64,000 bases of DNA. Source: UBA7957 sp965224675 (GTDB lineage: Bacteria; Pseudomonadota; Gammaproteobacteria; Granulosicoccales; Granulosicoccaceae). Shown one piece after another: positions 47,620 to 56,427 of the stretch. The notes under the pieces were generated by a model, which saw only the letters and a list, made by a program, of their open reading frames with translations, was not told where the DNA came from and did no database searches. The stretch lies in NCBI GenBank assembly GCA_965224675.1, contig CBDDAA010000004.1:620001-684000 (forward strand), written 5' to 3'. Within the stretch, counting starts at the first letter, position 1. The number at the start of each line of letters is the position of its first letter. The position numbers and the translations under genes were made by a program.

Positions 47620-47823
47620 AAAGTTCCACCTCTTTTTTACGGGAGCACCTGACTGAAATTATTCTGATAGCACTACCACGATATGTTATTACAGCTGACC
47701 AGTGCCTTTTAGCAATGAGACCAATTACTAAAAAGCGTGGCTCATCTTCTGATTTTACTTGTAGCTCAGTAAGCTCAGGGTCAACCCATAGCTCTTGAGC
47801 TGCATCAAAATCAATACCACCAA
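47609..47823 (-). pseudogene. brnT: BrnT toxin, N-terminus replaced by intron fragment
   Basis: The minus strand encodes GIDFDAAQELWVDPELTELQ, DEPRFLVIGLIAKRHWSAVI, TYRGSAIRIISVRCSRKKEV and LYES stop: the BrnT ribonuclease fold from its second strand on. The first 20-25 residues, including the start, are absent because group II intron sequence begins at about 47821. The fragment therefore has no start codon of its own. Confidence 0.8.
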
Positions 47824-48472
47824 TTTGTCCGCTATGCTGATGACTTTACGATATTGGTAAAGAGTCAACGTGCGGGTGAACGCGTACTGCGCAATATCAG
47901 TAGATACCTGCAAAATCGTTTGAAACTGGTCGTTAAAACCAATGAAAGTAAATTCCTGGGATTCACATTCCGAGGGAATCGCATTCAATGGCATCTGAAA
48001 ACACTGATGAAGTTTAAGCAGGAAATTCGGCGATTAACGAATCGCAACTGGGGCGTATCGATGAAGTATCAGCTCTTCAAAACCAGTCAGTTTATACAAG
48101 GCTGGATTAATTATTTTGGTATCGCTAATTGCTATCAACTCTGTGTGGATCTGAATCACTGGATTCGACGCAGGGTCAGGATGGCTTATTGGCGTCAGTG
48201 GCGAAAACCACGTACCAAAGTAAGAAATCTGATGAAGCTCGGTGTTTCAGTTCAATCTGCGGTTGCGTGTGCCATTACCAGCAAAGGCCCATGGCGTAGC
48301 TCTAAAACCCCGGGGATTCAACAAGCATTATCCAATGCGTATCTGAATTCTCAGGGATTATGTGCACTACGTGATGGATGGATCAAGCTTCACTATCCTG
48401 AGTGAAACGCCCTGTGCGGACCCGCATGCAGGGTGTTGTGGGGGCTGTGGGTTAGTACCCTCGGCTACCCGA
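47821..48472 (+). mobile_element. Group II intron 3' fragment with reverse transcriptase/maturase C-terminal half
   Basis: The open frame begins in the reverse-transcriptase active site (FVRYADDFTILVKSQRAGER) and continues through the maturase domain (FIQGWINYFGIANCYQL, RRRVRMAYWRQWRKPRTKVR, CALRDGWIKLHYPE) to a stop at 48405. The domain V/VI region follows (48407-48472: ACGCCCTGTGCGGACCCGC ... GGCTACCCGA). The 5' half of the intron and of the ORF is missing. It lies opposite to its neighbours, and the 3' flank is TTAGGC, the attC core. Confidence 0.85.
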
Positions 48473-48478
48473 TTAGGC
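48473..48478 (+). other. attC core remnant (TTAGGC) at the intron 3' flank
   Basis: TTAGGC directly after the intron end is the conserved end of the integron core site GTTAGGC; the remaining attC half was lost with the intron 5' part. Confidence 0.5.
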
Positions 48479-48511
48479 TTATTTTGTTGTATTTTAAACT
48501 TGATACTAGGC

Positions 48512-48772
48512 TTATGCTGCTGATTCATGATGTATGTCCCAGCCAGGAAATACAAGAACCGCAGGATGACATTGAAGAGCTCTTGCAAATACTTTTGCTC
48601 TTTCCACACCTAGCTGAACCCTATCATTTTCAATTGCAGAAATAGTTGATTGAGGAATGCCAGATATTTCAGCTAGCTCATTTTGACTAAGCTCTTGAAA
48701 CTCACGGAGAATTCTTACTGACTCGCCAACTGAAACATCGGTATGTTTTTTAGCTTTTGTATAATTTTTCAT
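48512..48772 (-). CDS. XRE-family antitoxin (HigA-like)
   Basis: An 86-residue protein with a helix-turn-helix (ILREFQELSQNELAEISGIP, QSTISAIENDRVQLGVERAK) and the C-terminal HPAVLVFPGW motif common in antitoxins of the RelE/HigB partner group. It follows the toxin gene by 2 bp. This toxin-first order is the HigBA arrangement. Confidence 0.85.
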   Translation of the reverse strand: MKNYTKAKKHTDVSVGESVRILREFQELSQNELAEISGIPQSTISAIENDRVQLGVERAKVFARALQCHPAVLVFPGWDIHHESAA

Positions 48773-48774
48773 AA

Positions 48775-49056
48775 TTACTTTCTCCTGTAGTCGTGAGGCG
48801 TAACTTTTACTACTTGAATAAGTATTTGTTCATTTTCGACTTTGTATATAACTCGATGTTGTAGGTTCAAACGTGAAGATCGGTAGCCTTTCCATTCCCC
48901 ACTTAGAGCCTCATCGTGCAAGCCTTTTAGCTTACGCAAGCCCAGCGGCCCAGATAACGACACAATGTCCTTCCATTTTTCGTACTTTTTAAGCACATCT
49001 TGCGGTGCAGATGATAGTTGTTTTGAAACACGACGATGTTCATATATTGACCACAT
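48775..49056 (-). CDS. RelE/HigB-superfamily mRNA interferase toxin
   Basis: A 93-residue RelE-fold toxin (LRKLKGLHDEALSGEWKGYR, SSRLNLQHRVIYKVENEQIL, VVKVTPHDYRRK). The basic C-terminal HDYR-K motif is conserved in this group. It is transcribed before the XRE antitoxin. Toxins of this family cleave ribosome-bound mRNA. Confidence 0.85.
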   Translation of the reverse strand: MWSIYEHRRVSKQLSSAPQDVLKKYEKWKDIVSLSGPLGLRKLKGLHDEALSGEWKGYRSSRLNLQHRVIYKVENEQILIQVVKVTPHDYRRK

Positions 49057-49101
49057 ACTATAAACAGTATATATGTCAAATATGGTATGTCAATGTTTTG
49101 A

Positions 49102-49163
49102 GCCTAACGCCAAGTTCAGATGCACAAAACAAAGGCCGCTTTTTGGGTCAGCTGCAACGTTTT
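49102..49163. other. attC site interrupted by a group II intron
   Basis: GCCTAAC (49102-49108, core RYYYAAC) followed by GCCAAGTTCAGATGC and, at the other arm, GGGTCAGCTGCAACGTTTT match the usual attC arm pattern. The site is cut at 49163 by the intron; the complementary core end TTAGCCC resumes at 49662. Confidence 0.65.
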
Positions 49164-49661
49164 GTGTACGCCCAGCATGGGTATGAACTAATGAGGTGAA
49201 AGTCCTCTGTTGGAAAATCACCGCCAGAATCCCATGTTGGTAGTATGGCGTTAACAACTAGCGGATTAAACTCAGCCAATACCTACGGGGTTGGATAAAC
49301 TACTTTGGTATCGCAAGTGGCTATCAGCGATGTGTCGAATTGGACCATTGGATCCGGCGCAGAGTAAGAATGGCCTATTGGCGTCAGTGGCGAAAACCAC
49401 GTACTAAAGTGAGAAATTTAATGAGGTTGGGTATGCATATTCAGGCCGCCGTTGCGTGTGGCATCACCAGCAAAGGGCCATGGCGCAGTGCTAAAACTCC
49501 GGGATTAATCAGGCGTTATCGCTGGATTATTTAAAATCCGAAGGGCTTTACTCTCTGCGCGATGGGTGGATTTCGCTTCACTATCCTAAGTGAAACGCCC
49601 TGTGCGGATCCGCACGCAGGGTGTTGTGGGGGCTGGAGGTTAGAGTCCTCCGGCTACCCGA
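49164..49661 (+). mobile_element. Internally deleted group II intron inserted in attC
   Basis: It begins GTGTACGCCCAGCATGG (GUGYG-type 5' end with domain I sequence ATGAGGTGAAAGTCCTC), then jumps to the maturase C-terminus (GWINYFGIASGYQ, RRRVRMAYWRQWRKPRTKVR; frameshifted after residue KTPG), and ends with the domain V region (ACGCCCTGTGCGGATCCGCA ... GGCTACCCG). Most of domain I and the reverse transcriptase are deleted. It is closely related to the intron at 47821-48472. Confidence 0.8.
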
Positions 49662-49943
49662 TTAGCCCGCTTTATTTATGATCGGTTTTATTTCTTCTCG
49701 AATAACTTCACGCACAACCTCTAACATTGATTGTTGTTGGATGTATTCAACAAGTGCATCGTTAATCAGGGTTTGGTAATTTCCACCACCTGCCTTCTCA
49801 ACAATACTACGAAAATACTCCAATGCACGGTTGTCTAGCCGTATTGAGATTTTAGTTTTTCCCATTTCCGGCGGTATTACCGGCCCTCGTTTAGCATTCG
49901 TGAAATCAATATCACGATATGGTTCAGCAGCGGTCTTTTTCAT
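49662..49943 (-). CDS. brnA: BrnA antitoxin (second BrnTA module)
   Basis: From the ATG at 49943 (a longer frame starts at 50024) this is a 93-residue BrnA: DIDFTNAKRGPVIPPEMGKT followed by the ribbon-helix-helix KISIRLDNRALEYFRSIVEK and NYQTLINDALVEYI. Its stop TAA is formed by the attC core (TTAGCCC on the plus strand), as often seen for the last gene of an integron cassette. Confidence 0.88.
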   Translation of the reverse strand: MKKTAAEPYRDIDFTNAKRGPVIPPEMGKTKISIRLDNRALEYFRSIVEKAGGGNYQTLINDALVEYIQQQSMLEVVREVIREEIKPIINKAG

Positions 49944-49971
49944 AGCGTAACCTTTGTGGTCTGTTAGCTTT

Positions 49972-50202
49972 TCAAGCAGAAATGATACGAATAATATCTG
50001 GTTCGCGGTAGGTGTAAACAACAACTAATAAGTTGGCGAAGCTACTTAAACCAAGACTGATAAAGCGTTGTTCCTCACCAATATCAGGATCTTCTCGAGT
50101 CAGCGCGAAGTCATCTTCAAAGACTGTGACAGCTTCAGAGAAACGGATGCCATGCTCTGTAAAGTTAGATTGAGCTTTGACAGAATCCCAAACAAATTGC
50201 AT
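49972..50202 (-). CDS. brnT: BrnT toxin with probable premature stop
   Basis: The start is ATG 50202 (MQFVWDSVKAQSNFTEHGIR; a longer frame begins at 50250). The RNase core is intact (FSEAVTVFEDDFALTREDPD, GEEQRFISLGLSSFANLLVV, YREPDIIRIISA), but a TGA follows where BrnT proteins usually continue with an Arg- and Lys-rich tail. The same frame goes on KANRPQRLRYEKDRC after the TGA and ends inside brnA, exactly as a full-length BrnT would. The stop therefore probably removes the last 15-16 residues. Confidence 0.8.
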   Translation of the reverse strand: MQFVWDSVKAQSNFTEHGIRFSEAVTVFEDDFALTREDPDIGEEQRFISLGLSSFANLLVVVYTYREPDIIRIISA

Positions 50203-50273
50203 AACAAAATAGTATAGACATTTGTCTTCTTTGTCAATTGACCATGTCAAAAGCAGACGGTAGGGGCTAACCA

Positions 50274-51274
50274 GGCTGTAGAAAAATCAGCAATTTCGCA
50301 GAAATATTCCTCAACCAAGTTTCTCAGTTGTTAATGTTTAATTTTGCAGTCGCCGTTCTATTTATTGAAAGACAGCCAATAGCGCATAATATATCTCCCT
50401 ATTAAGGCAAATACGCTCCAGCACAGCCCTAACCAACTGCTCTATGCCGTCGCCTCGCTATGCTTTCCGTATCTCCATAATTTTTCCATATTATGCACCA
50501 TGCAATACATCATCCACTGGCAGCTGACCTTGCCCTTTCCTTGTAAACTTAATTTGTCGAGACCTTTATTACTGGTGATATTTCCAAACACCGGCTCTAT
50601 CGTCCACATCCTTTTAGCGTAGTCTTTTCTACCCGCTTCGCTGTCAATTCTCTGCTTCATTAAATCAAGGTAGCTTTTGTGGTCTTGATCTTCCACCAAA
50701 AATGAAACCTGCCGCCCCTTTTCCTTGACTAGGCTTCTCATGCATTGAGATTGTTTGGGGCAAGATCGACAATCAGGAAGCTTGCCGACAAATCGCATGT
50801 ATTTCCCCCGAGGGGATCCGAAGGTAATTTACAGCCATCAATAGCAAAGGGCTCTTTCCCAACTAATCCGCTTTTGCAACAGATCATCAACACCTTGTGG
50901 AATAAGGCTTTCATTTCTTCGCAGTTACTGCTGACAAAATCGGCCAAGGTAGTAAAATGCGGAGTGCGACCTGAAGCCAGCGCCATGAATTTTAAATCTG
51001 TTTTACAACTACGCTTAATCGCACGACTTGATGTTATCCCTCGATAATAGGCGTAAAAAATAATTCGCAACAACAATGACGGTGGATAAGCCTTCCTGCC
51101 TACGCTTTGATTTTTATAGCGACCATGAAATTCTTCAAGATCAACAGTATGGGTAATCAACTCGTAAAGACAAAACTCAAATGTGTTTTTACCGAGAACA
51201 TCGAGATAATTTATATCCAAAAATACACTTTGATTTAAGTTGTCATCGAGGTAATTTGACATGATTGCAGCCAA
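50274..51274 (-). mobile_element. Second IS1182-family element, internally deleted
   Basis: The left end GGCTGTAGAAAAATCAG lies at 50275. Frame 51274-50738 carries the N-terminal transposase domain (HGRYKNQSVGRKAYPPSLLL, HFTTLADFVSSNCEEM) up to FAIDGCKLPSD; frame 50798-50442 carries the C-terminus (VGKLPDCRSCPKQSQCM, MKQRIDSEAGRKDYAKRMWT, EPVFGNITSNKGLDKLSL). The intervening catalytic core is absent. The right end was not recognised. Confidence 0.8.
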
Positions 51275-51508
51275 TCAGCGGATGAGATGCCTATTTTACC
51301 TCAACACATCGGCAATTTTAGCTTCGTTTTGCGGCAATGGTGATGTTCCAGGCTTGTTATTGAGAGTCGTAGTAAACCACACTCTTCAATACATGTTAGA
51401 CCCCAGAAGATGTTTTCTATTAAAGTACCATTACCTCAGGCTTGTCCAACAAACGGTTCAGATTCTGGCTCGTCCCTAGCAGGAATCTAACCTTATTCGT
51501 TATATTTT

Positions 51509-51796
51509 TTATTCGTTAATAGCTTTGATAACCGCCTTAGGGTTTTTGTTTACAACCTTAAGCAAAATCCTGGCCGCTCCTCTTGGTGCACGGAGTCCTT
51601 GCTCCCAATGGCGTAAAGTTCCCAGCGATATCCCGAAGGTTGCGCAAAAGCGTTGTTGACTCATTCCCGTTTTCTTTCGTATCGCTTGCACGTTGATCGT
51701 TTCTGGCTTATGAACTACTACTTTACTCTTCTTGCCTTTGGCATGCTTGATGGCATCACCAAGACCAGCGTTAATTTCTTCAAATGCTTTGCTCAT
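51509..51796 (-). CDS. XRE antitoxin (NadS/HigA-2-like)
   Basis: From ATG 51796 this 95-residue antitoxin has the helix-turn-helix INVQAIRKKTGMSQQRFCAT and FGISLGTLRHWEQGLRAPRG, the NadS/HigA-2 pattern. It overlaps the toxin's end by 4 bp. A 20-codon copy of its middle occurs at 35823-35880. Confidence 0.88.
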   Translation of the reverse strand: MSKAFEEINAGLGDAIKHAKGKKSKVVVHKPETINVQAIRKKTGMSQQRFCATFGISLGTLRHWEQGLRAPRGAARILLKVVNKNPKAVIKAINE

Positions 51797-52131
51797 GACT
51801 TTTGGCTCCAATATTTCACAAGTTCTCTTACTGCCTTAGACAACAGCTTTTTCTCTTCCATTGAGATATTGGCTTTTTCGTTTTTCCCAAACAGTGTTAA
51901 TAGATATAGGGGCAGGTCTTCATTATGGAAATAGTAAATAACTCGAACCCCACCGCTTTTGCCTCGACCACTTCGTGCCCACCTCAGCTTTCTTATGCCT
52001 CCCGTTCCCTGAACAAGAACGCCAGCATTTGGGTTCATTGATAGATAGGCAATTAACTCTGATTTTTCATCTTCAGAGAGAAGACGACCAACCTTCCGTT
52101 GAAATGGCTCGGTTTCCGCAACAGTAATCAT
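51793..52131 (-). CDS. RelE-superfamily toxin (HigB-2-like)
   Basis: From ATG 52131 this is a 112-residue toxin: LIAYLSMNPNAGVLVQGTGG, IRKLRWARSGRGKSGGVRVI and YYFHNEDLPLYLLTLFGKNE are HigB-2/RelE-like signatures. Toxin-first order with the overlapping NadS-like antitoxin is normal for this group. Confidence 0.9.
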   Translation of the reverse strand: MITVAETEPFQRKVGRLLSEDEKSELIAYLSMNPNAGVLVQGTGGIRKLRWARSGRGKSGGVRVIYYFHNEDLPLYLLTLFGKNEKANISMEEKKLLSKAVRELVKYWSQKS

Positions 52132-52206
52132 AAAGGTACAAGCATACTCCAATGGAGTACTCTGTCAAGTCTGGTGTTAACTACTCAATTTGTGGCTTGC
52201 TAAAAA

Positions 52207-52282
52207 ACTAACGCTATAATTGGACGTCAAAATGACATGATATAACACATCGATTTGACGTATAAACCCAATCGGGTTAACG
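52207..52282. other. Candidate attC site upstream of the HigB-like cassette
   Basis: CTAAC (52208) and GTTAAC (52276) flank arms ACGTCAAA (52224-52231) and TTTGACGT (52254-52261), with ATTGG/CCAAT pairing outside them and unpaired bases between, an attC-like imperfect hairpin. On the minus strand it ends in GCGTTAG. Confidence 0.4.
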
Positions 52283-52463
52283 TATGCCCTTGATTCTATA
52301 ACAACACCCGGTGAAATTATATCAGTACGATGTAAATTCACAAACAGTCAAGGATGACAAAGTAATGCCCGGAAAACCTCGTCTGCTCGATCAGGAAAGA
52401 GATAAAATCAGCCTTAAACACCATAGCATCCGCACTTAGAAAGCTTTATTCAGTGGATAAATC

Positions 52464-52521
52464 CTGTTGAAAAACCCTCTGGTGCTACCATGCAGCGTTA
52501 AAATCAGGCTCAAAATACTCA
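52464..52521. mobile_element. MITE family 2, partial copy
   Basis: CTGTTGAAAAACCCTCTGG and TTAAAATCAGGCTCAAAATA align with the left half of the complete copy at 29050-29180; the right half is missing. Confidence 0.65.
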
Positions 52522-52533
52522 CTTATTACCTAT

Positions 52534-53970
52534 TCAAAAACTATATTTGATTTCAAAATCAATTCGATGAAATACTTCTCCCGAAATAGCACCATAAGCA
52601 CGGCCTGCCTTAAATTGCGAAAGCTCAACTTCTATAGATAAGTCTTCGTCTAAACCGTAGCGATATGCCAAACCTGTTTCATGACCCAGTTGTTCTCTAC
52701 CGGCAACGGTTTCATGATCAATACCAACCTGAGCAATAGCATCAAATCCATAGCGTTTGCGATAGTCGTTGTATAACAGCGTCAGCAACCCCTTGTTCCC
52801 GGTCGCAAATGAAACGGCAAGTGATAATATTCTTATATTTGATAGGTCAGGGTTATACAGTGAGCCATAATAGGATATGGGTGTATCATTCGAATGCAGC
52901 CCGTTTTGCCTGAAGGTATGGCTGCCCGGGGATTGCTTGCGGGAAGTGCCAGAACCTGTTGCATAGCGCAATTCCATATTTGTATTGTTGAAAAACTTCG
53001 GCTGCCAGGCAAGTGATACATCCAACGCCCAGCCCGCTAACGATCTGCGTTCAGTATGATCGACAATCAAGTCTTCGATTTCTGCATTTTCAGCTGCTGC
53101 AGTATCAGATTCATCAGCATCTGAAAGTTCTTCCTCAGACTCGTCCTCTTCATTTTCTTTATAAATAACTTGTTTTTCATTGCCTTTCATCAATGCCAAA
53201 TCCATTGCGAAGCTATACCGTCCCAATCGATTAGTTCGGAAATCCTGGCTGTAGCGCAGGCCCAGCCAGTTAATCTTTGCATCGGCCTCATCAGCCTCAT
53301 TCTCTTTAATTAATTGATCATCCTGATAGATAGAAGAATGATCTTCTCTGCGCACAAAAAACAGATCCAGTACTGCAGAATCGGGAAGAGTTGTATGCGT
53401 ATTAGCCAGAAACCAATAAAGTGATTGCTCTTCAGGATCAATACGATCATTCTTGCTTGTCACCGTTGGGCGTAGTTTTGCCAGCGCCATGGACAGGGTT
53501 ATATTCTCTAATTCTTTTTGCAAACGCAGGGCATCGAGTTCTTCACTCCACCACCAGCTACGGGAATCCTCGAACTCTTGTCGGCCAAGCCTGAATGTCG
53601 GCGCAAAGTCATGCTCAGGTTCCCATTTCAGCCAGATTTCATTTAAAGCGGCAAATTCATTTTTTTGCCATACAGATTGCTCTGGCTCCCGAACCTGCTC
53701 GGCGATAAAACTAAAGCTTAGAAACCCTTCCAGAGTGGGATAAAGTGAAAATTCGGTCTCTATTTCAAGTTCAATATTGCGCTCCCGATCAAGCACATCC
53801 TTTTTACCCGTCATATCTGTCAGAGTTTCATGCGTGTAAATGACGGCAATCTCAGACTCGATAAATTCACTGCTGTCATCGGATTCGCTGGTATCGGTGG
53901 CGAAGAGTAGCCCAGGCAGTAAAAATAAAACTACAGCGAGGAAAGCGTTCTTTGTATCGATTTCAAACAT
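52534..53970 (-). CDS. AlgE-like outer-membrane porin
   Basis: A 478-residue exported beta-barrel protein: signal peptide to LLFA (about residue 25), acidic N-terminus, then alternating aromatic/polar strands and a terminal aromatic residue (RIDFEIKYSF), as required for barrel assembly. Stretches such as LNEIWLKWEP, FRLGRQEFEDSRSWWW and LGLRYSQDF resemble the AlgE alginate-export family. An unusual acidic loop (ENEEDESEEELSDADESD, about residues 275-295) may bind cations or polysaccharide. It is divergent from the two-component genes. Confidence 0.72.
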   Translation of the reverse strand: MFEIDTKNAFLAVVLFLLPGLLFATDTSESDDSSEFIESEIAVIYTHETLTDMTGKKDVLDRERNIELEIETEFSLYPTLEGFLSFSFIAEQVREPEQSVWQKNEFAALNEIWLKWEPEHDFAPTFRLGRQEFEDSRSWWWSEELDALRLQKELENITLSMALAKLRPTVTSKNDRIDPEEQSLYWFLANTHTTLPDSAVLDLFFVRREDHSSIYQDDQLIKENEADEADAKINWLGLRYSQDFRTNRLGRYSFAMDLALMKGNEKQVIYKENEEDESEEELSDADESDTAAAENAEIEDLIVDHTERRSLAGWALDVSLAWQPKFFNNTNMELRYATGSGTSRKQSPGSHTFRQNGLHSNDTPISYYGSLYNPDLSNIRILSLAVSFATGNKGLLTLLYNDYRKRYGFDAIAQVGIDHETVAGREQLGHETGLAYRYGLDEDLSIEVELSQFKAGRAYGAISGEVFHRIDFEIKYSF

Positions 53971-54154
53971 AGCTGAATCCGAAGCGGTTGTACTAAATTC
54001 AGAATGGGCAGTTGGCAGCCTGTTGAGACGCGCTTAAAACACTACACTAGATAAACATCTTTAGGTTCACCATATGATAATATATACAGGGCTTATTTAG
54101 CATAAACTGGTGTTTCCTACTTGGTATTTAATCACTTTAGGTAATAGGTCGAGT

Positions 54155-54835
54155 ATGAGAATCTTACTGATAGAAGATGATACCCTACTTGCCAATTATA
54201 TAATAAAAGGCATGGGCGAAGCGGGTCATACCGTTTTGTACGCTGCCAATGGTCAAATAGGACTCGATTTAGCCACCAACGAGCACTTTGATGTGGCTAT
54301 AGTTGATCTGATGCTCCCCTTCGTCGATGGATTGAGTATCATTGAACGTATGCGGCAAGAAAAAATTAATGTACCTGTTATCATCTTAAGTGCTAAACGA
54401 TCCGTTGATGATCGCGTTTTGGGTTTGCGTGGTGGCAGTGATGACTATTTAACCAAGCCTTTTTCATTTAGCGAGCTGCTTGCGCGTGTTGAGGCATTGC
54501 TGCGGCGAAGTAGCGAGTTAGAGCCGTCATCTCACTTAAGAATTCATGATTTGGAGATGGATCTTTTATCACGCAGGGTCACCAGAGCCGGTAAGCGCAT
54601 AGATCTGCAGCCCAAGGAATTTTCGTTACTGGAATATCTGATTAGAAACTCAGGACATGTTGTCTCCAAGACCATGATTATGGAACGCGTATGGAATTAC
54701 AATTTTGACCCTTGCACCAATGTGGTAGAGGCAAGAATCAGTAAGCTGCGCGAGAAAGTTGATAAGTGTTTTGATATACCTCTGATTCAGACTATCAGGG
54801 GCGTAGGATACACGTTAAGAGTGCCCGATGCCTAA
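54155..54835 (+). CDS. OmpR-family response regulator
   Basis: From ATG 54155 (a longer frame starts at 54110), 226 residues: receiver domain with the acidic pocket EDD (7-9), phosphorylation site Asp51 (VAIVDLMLPF), Lys in LTKPFSF, then a winged-helix domain (about 130-225; RIDLQPKEFSLLEYLIRNSG, IQTIRGVGYTLR). It overlaps the kinase gene by 8 bp. Likely targets include the divergent AlgE-like porin. Confidence 0.92.
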   Translation: MRILLIEDDTLLANYIIKGMGEAGHTVLYAANGQIGLDLATNEHFDVAIVDLMLPFVDGLSIIERMRQEKINVPVIILSAKRSVDDRVLGLRGGSDDYLTKPFSFSELLARVEALLRRSSELEPSSHLRIHDLEMDLLSRRVTRAGKRIDLQPKEFSLLEYLIRNSGHVVSKTMIMERVWNYNFDPCTNVVEARISKLREKVDKCFDIPLIQTIRGVGYTLRVPDA

Positions 54836-56285
54836 ATTGACAATTCCCAATACACTGAGCATAAGGTTATCATTGTATTATGCCTTAGCCTTTTGTCTAT
54901 TCCTTGGTGCTACGTTTACACTCTTGTATTGGTCAGTGAGTACGATAAGCAATCAACGCATTGATGAAGATTTATTGGAGGATATTGAAGAATTGTCCGC
55001 CTTGTTGAACAACGAAGGCATAGGTCGGCTCAAGAAAGAAATTAATTATGAAACTCAAGGCGCAGATAAGGATACGGTGTTTCTTGTCCTTTATAGCGCT
55101 GATGCTGAAGTGTTATATCGATCAGACCTTAGCGGCTGGCGAGGAATCAAGTTTGACAAGGATGAGGTTATTCGACAATCAAGAATAGACACGCCACCCA
55201 GACTTATTACGTTAGAGACTGATTCCCGCGAAGCTGATACACGTGTTATCTATGCCGCCCTTTCGCCCGATTATATTCTGGTTCTAGGTGAATCACTCGA
55301 AGAACGCGATGACATCATGGCATTGCTATTGACTGCATTCGCGGCCATCTTCCTTATTGCGATTCCAATAGCTTCTGTACTTGTTTGGTTTGTGACCCGC
55401 CGCGCTGTTCAGGGCATTGAAGCCGTTAGTCGTGCCGCAATTGATATCAAGTGTGGCGACCTGACTCGGCGGGTGGCTGTTCACAATCAAATCGATGAGG
55501 TACAGACCTTAGCTGATACCTTTGATGCAATGGCTGAGCGTATTCAGAAATTGATAAAAAACATGCGCGAGATGACCGACAATATTGCGCATGATTTACG
55601 CAGCCCTTTAGGGCGCGTGCGTGTATTGTCAGAGTCTGTGCTGGGAAAAAATACAACAAATGCAGAATTCAGATACGCCGCCGAGAATACCATCAATGAA
55701 TGTAACCGTTTAATCAATATGATTAATATTTCACTTGACGTTGCAGAAACAGAGGCGGGTGTCGCTTGTATTCCGCGAGAGCGGCTCGATTTTTCAAATA
55801 TAGTGGATGATGCCTGTGATCTTTTTGAGCCATTGGCTGAACAAAAACACCTTACGTTAAAATATGAACTGGATACAGACTGTCAGATCACCGGGGATAA
55901 AAACAGTTTACAGCGCATGCTTGCAAATATTCTTGATAATGCCATTAAATTTTCATCTGCAGGCGGACACATTGAAGTAAAACTGCGAAATGCGACAAAT
56001 CGCGTGACACTCAGCGTCAGCGATACAGGTATGGGTATAAAGAAGCAGGATCTTGCGCACATATTTAATCGTTTTTATCGCTGCGATGAGAGTCGTAGTA
56101 CACACGGCTGTGGGCTTGGACTCAGTTATGCAAGGGCCGTTGTGCGGGCACATGGAGGTGAAATTGAAGTTAACAGTGTTGAAGGAAAATCAACCACATT
56201 TATCATCAAATTACCCGTCAGTTATCAAATTGCAACACTGGTACTCCATCAAGCGAGAAGTGACAATAGCTCTTATAATCTGTAG
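54828..56285 (+). CDS. Sensor histidine kinase
   Basis: A 485-residue membrane kinase with two helices (about 14-36 and 163-187) flanking a periplasmic sensor, then HAMP (TRRAVQGIEAVSRAAIDIKC), the H-box NIAHDLRSPLGRVR, N-box NILDNAIKFS, G1 DTGMGIKK and G2 GCGLGLSYARA. It is the partner of the OmpR-type regulator. The periplasmic signal is unknown. Confidence 0.92.
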   Translation: MPKLTIPNTLSIRLSLYYALAFCLFLGATFTLLYWSVSTISNQRIDEDLLEDIEELSALLNNEGIGRLKKEINYETQGADKDTVFLVLYSADAEVLYRSDLSGWRGIKFDKDEVIRQSRIDTPPRLITLETDSREADTRVIYAALSPDYILVLGESLEERDDIMALLLTAFAAIFLIAIPIASVLVWFVTRRAVQGIEAVSRAAIDIKCGDLTRRVAVHNQIDEVQTLADTFDAMAERIQKLIKNMREMTDNIAHDLRSPLGRVRVLSESVLGKNTTNAEFRYAAENTINECNRLINMINISLDVAETEAGVACIPRERLDFSNIVDDACDLFEPLAEQKHLTLKYELDTDCQITGDKNSLQRMLANILDNAIKFSSAGGHIEVKLRNATNRVTLSVSDTGMGIKKQDLAHIFNRFYRCDESRSTHGCGLGLSYARAVVRAHGGEIEVNSVEGKSTTFIIKLPVSYQIATLVLHQARSDNSSYNL

Positions 56286-56427
56286 TTTCTTTAGCCCATA
56301 ACATTCAATCAAGTCACTCGGCATCTTATGTCTGAAATCTCACCGTTTGATAACCTAATAATTAGGCTCCGGTGATTCTGGCAGCTCATACTCCTTCATA
56401 GCGATACGCTAATGACAGGAGAGAATG

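Noticed and set aside
47821..49661. Group II intron reverse transcriptase as the missing DGR reverse transcriptase
   Set aside because: The maturase C-terminal domain and domain V sequence identify it as intron-derived, it is truncated, and no template repeat is near.
44838..52282. CRISPR array
   Set aside because: Repeats here are IS, intron and attC sequences; no evenly spaced 24-40 bp direct repeats were found anywhere in the window.
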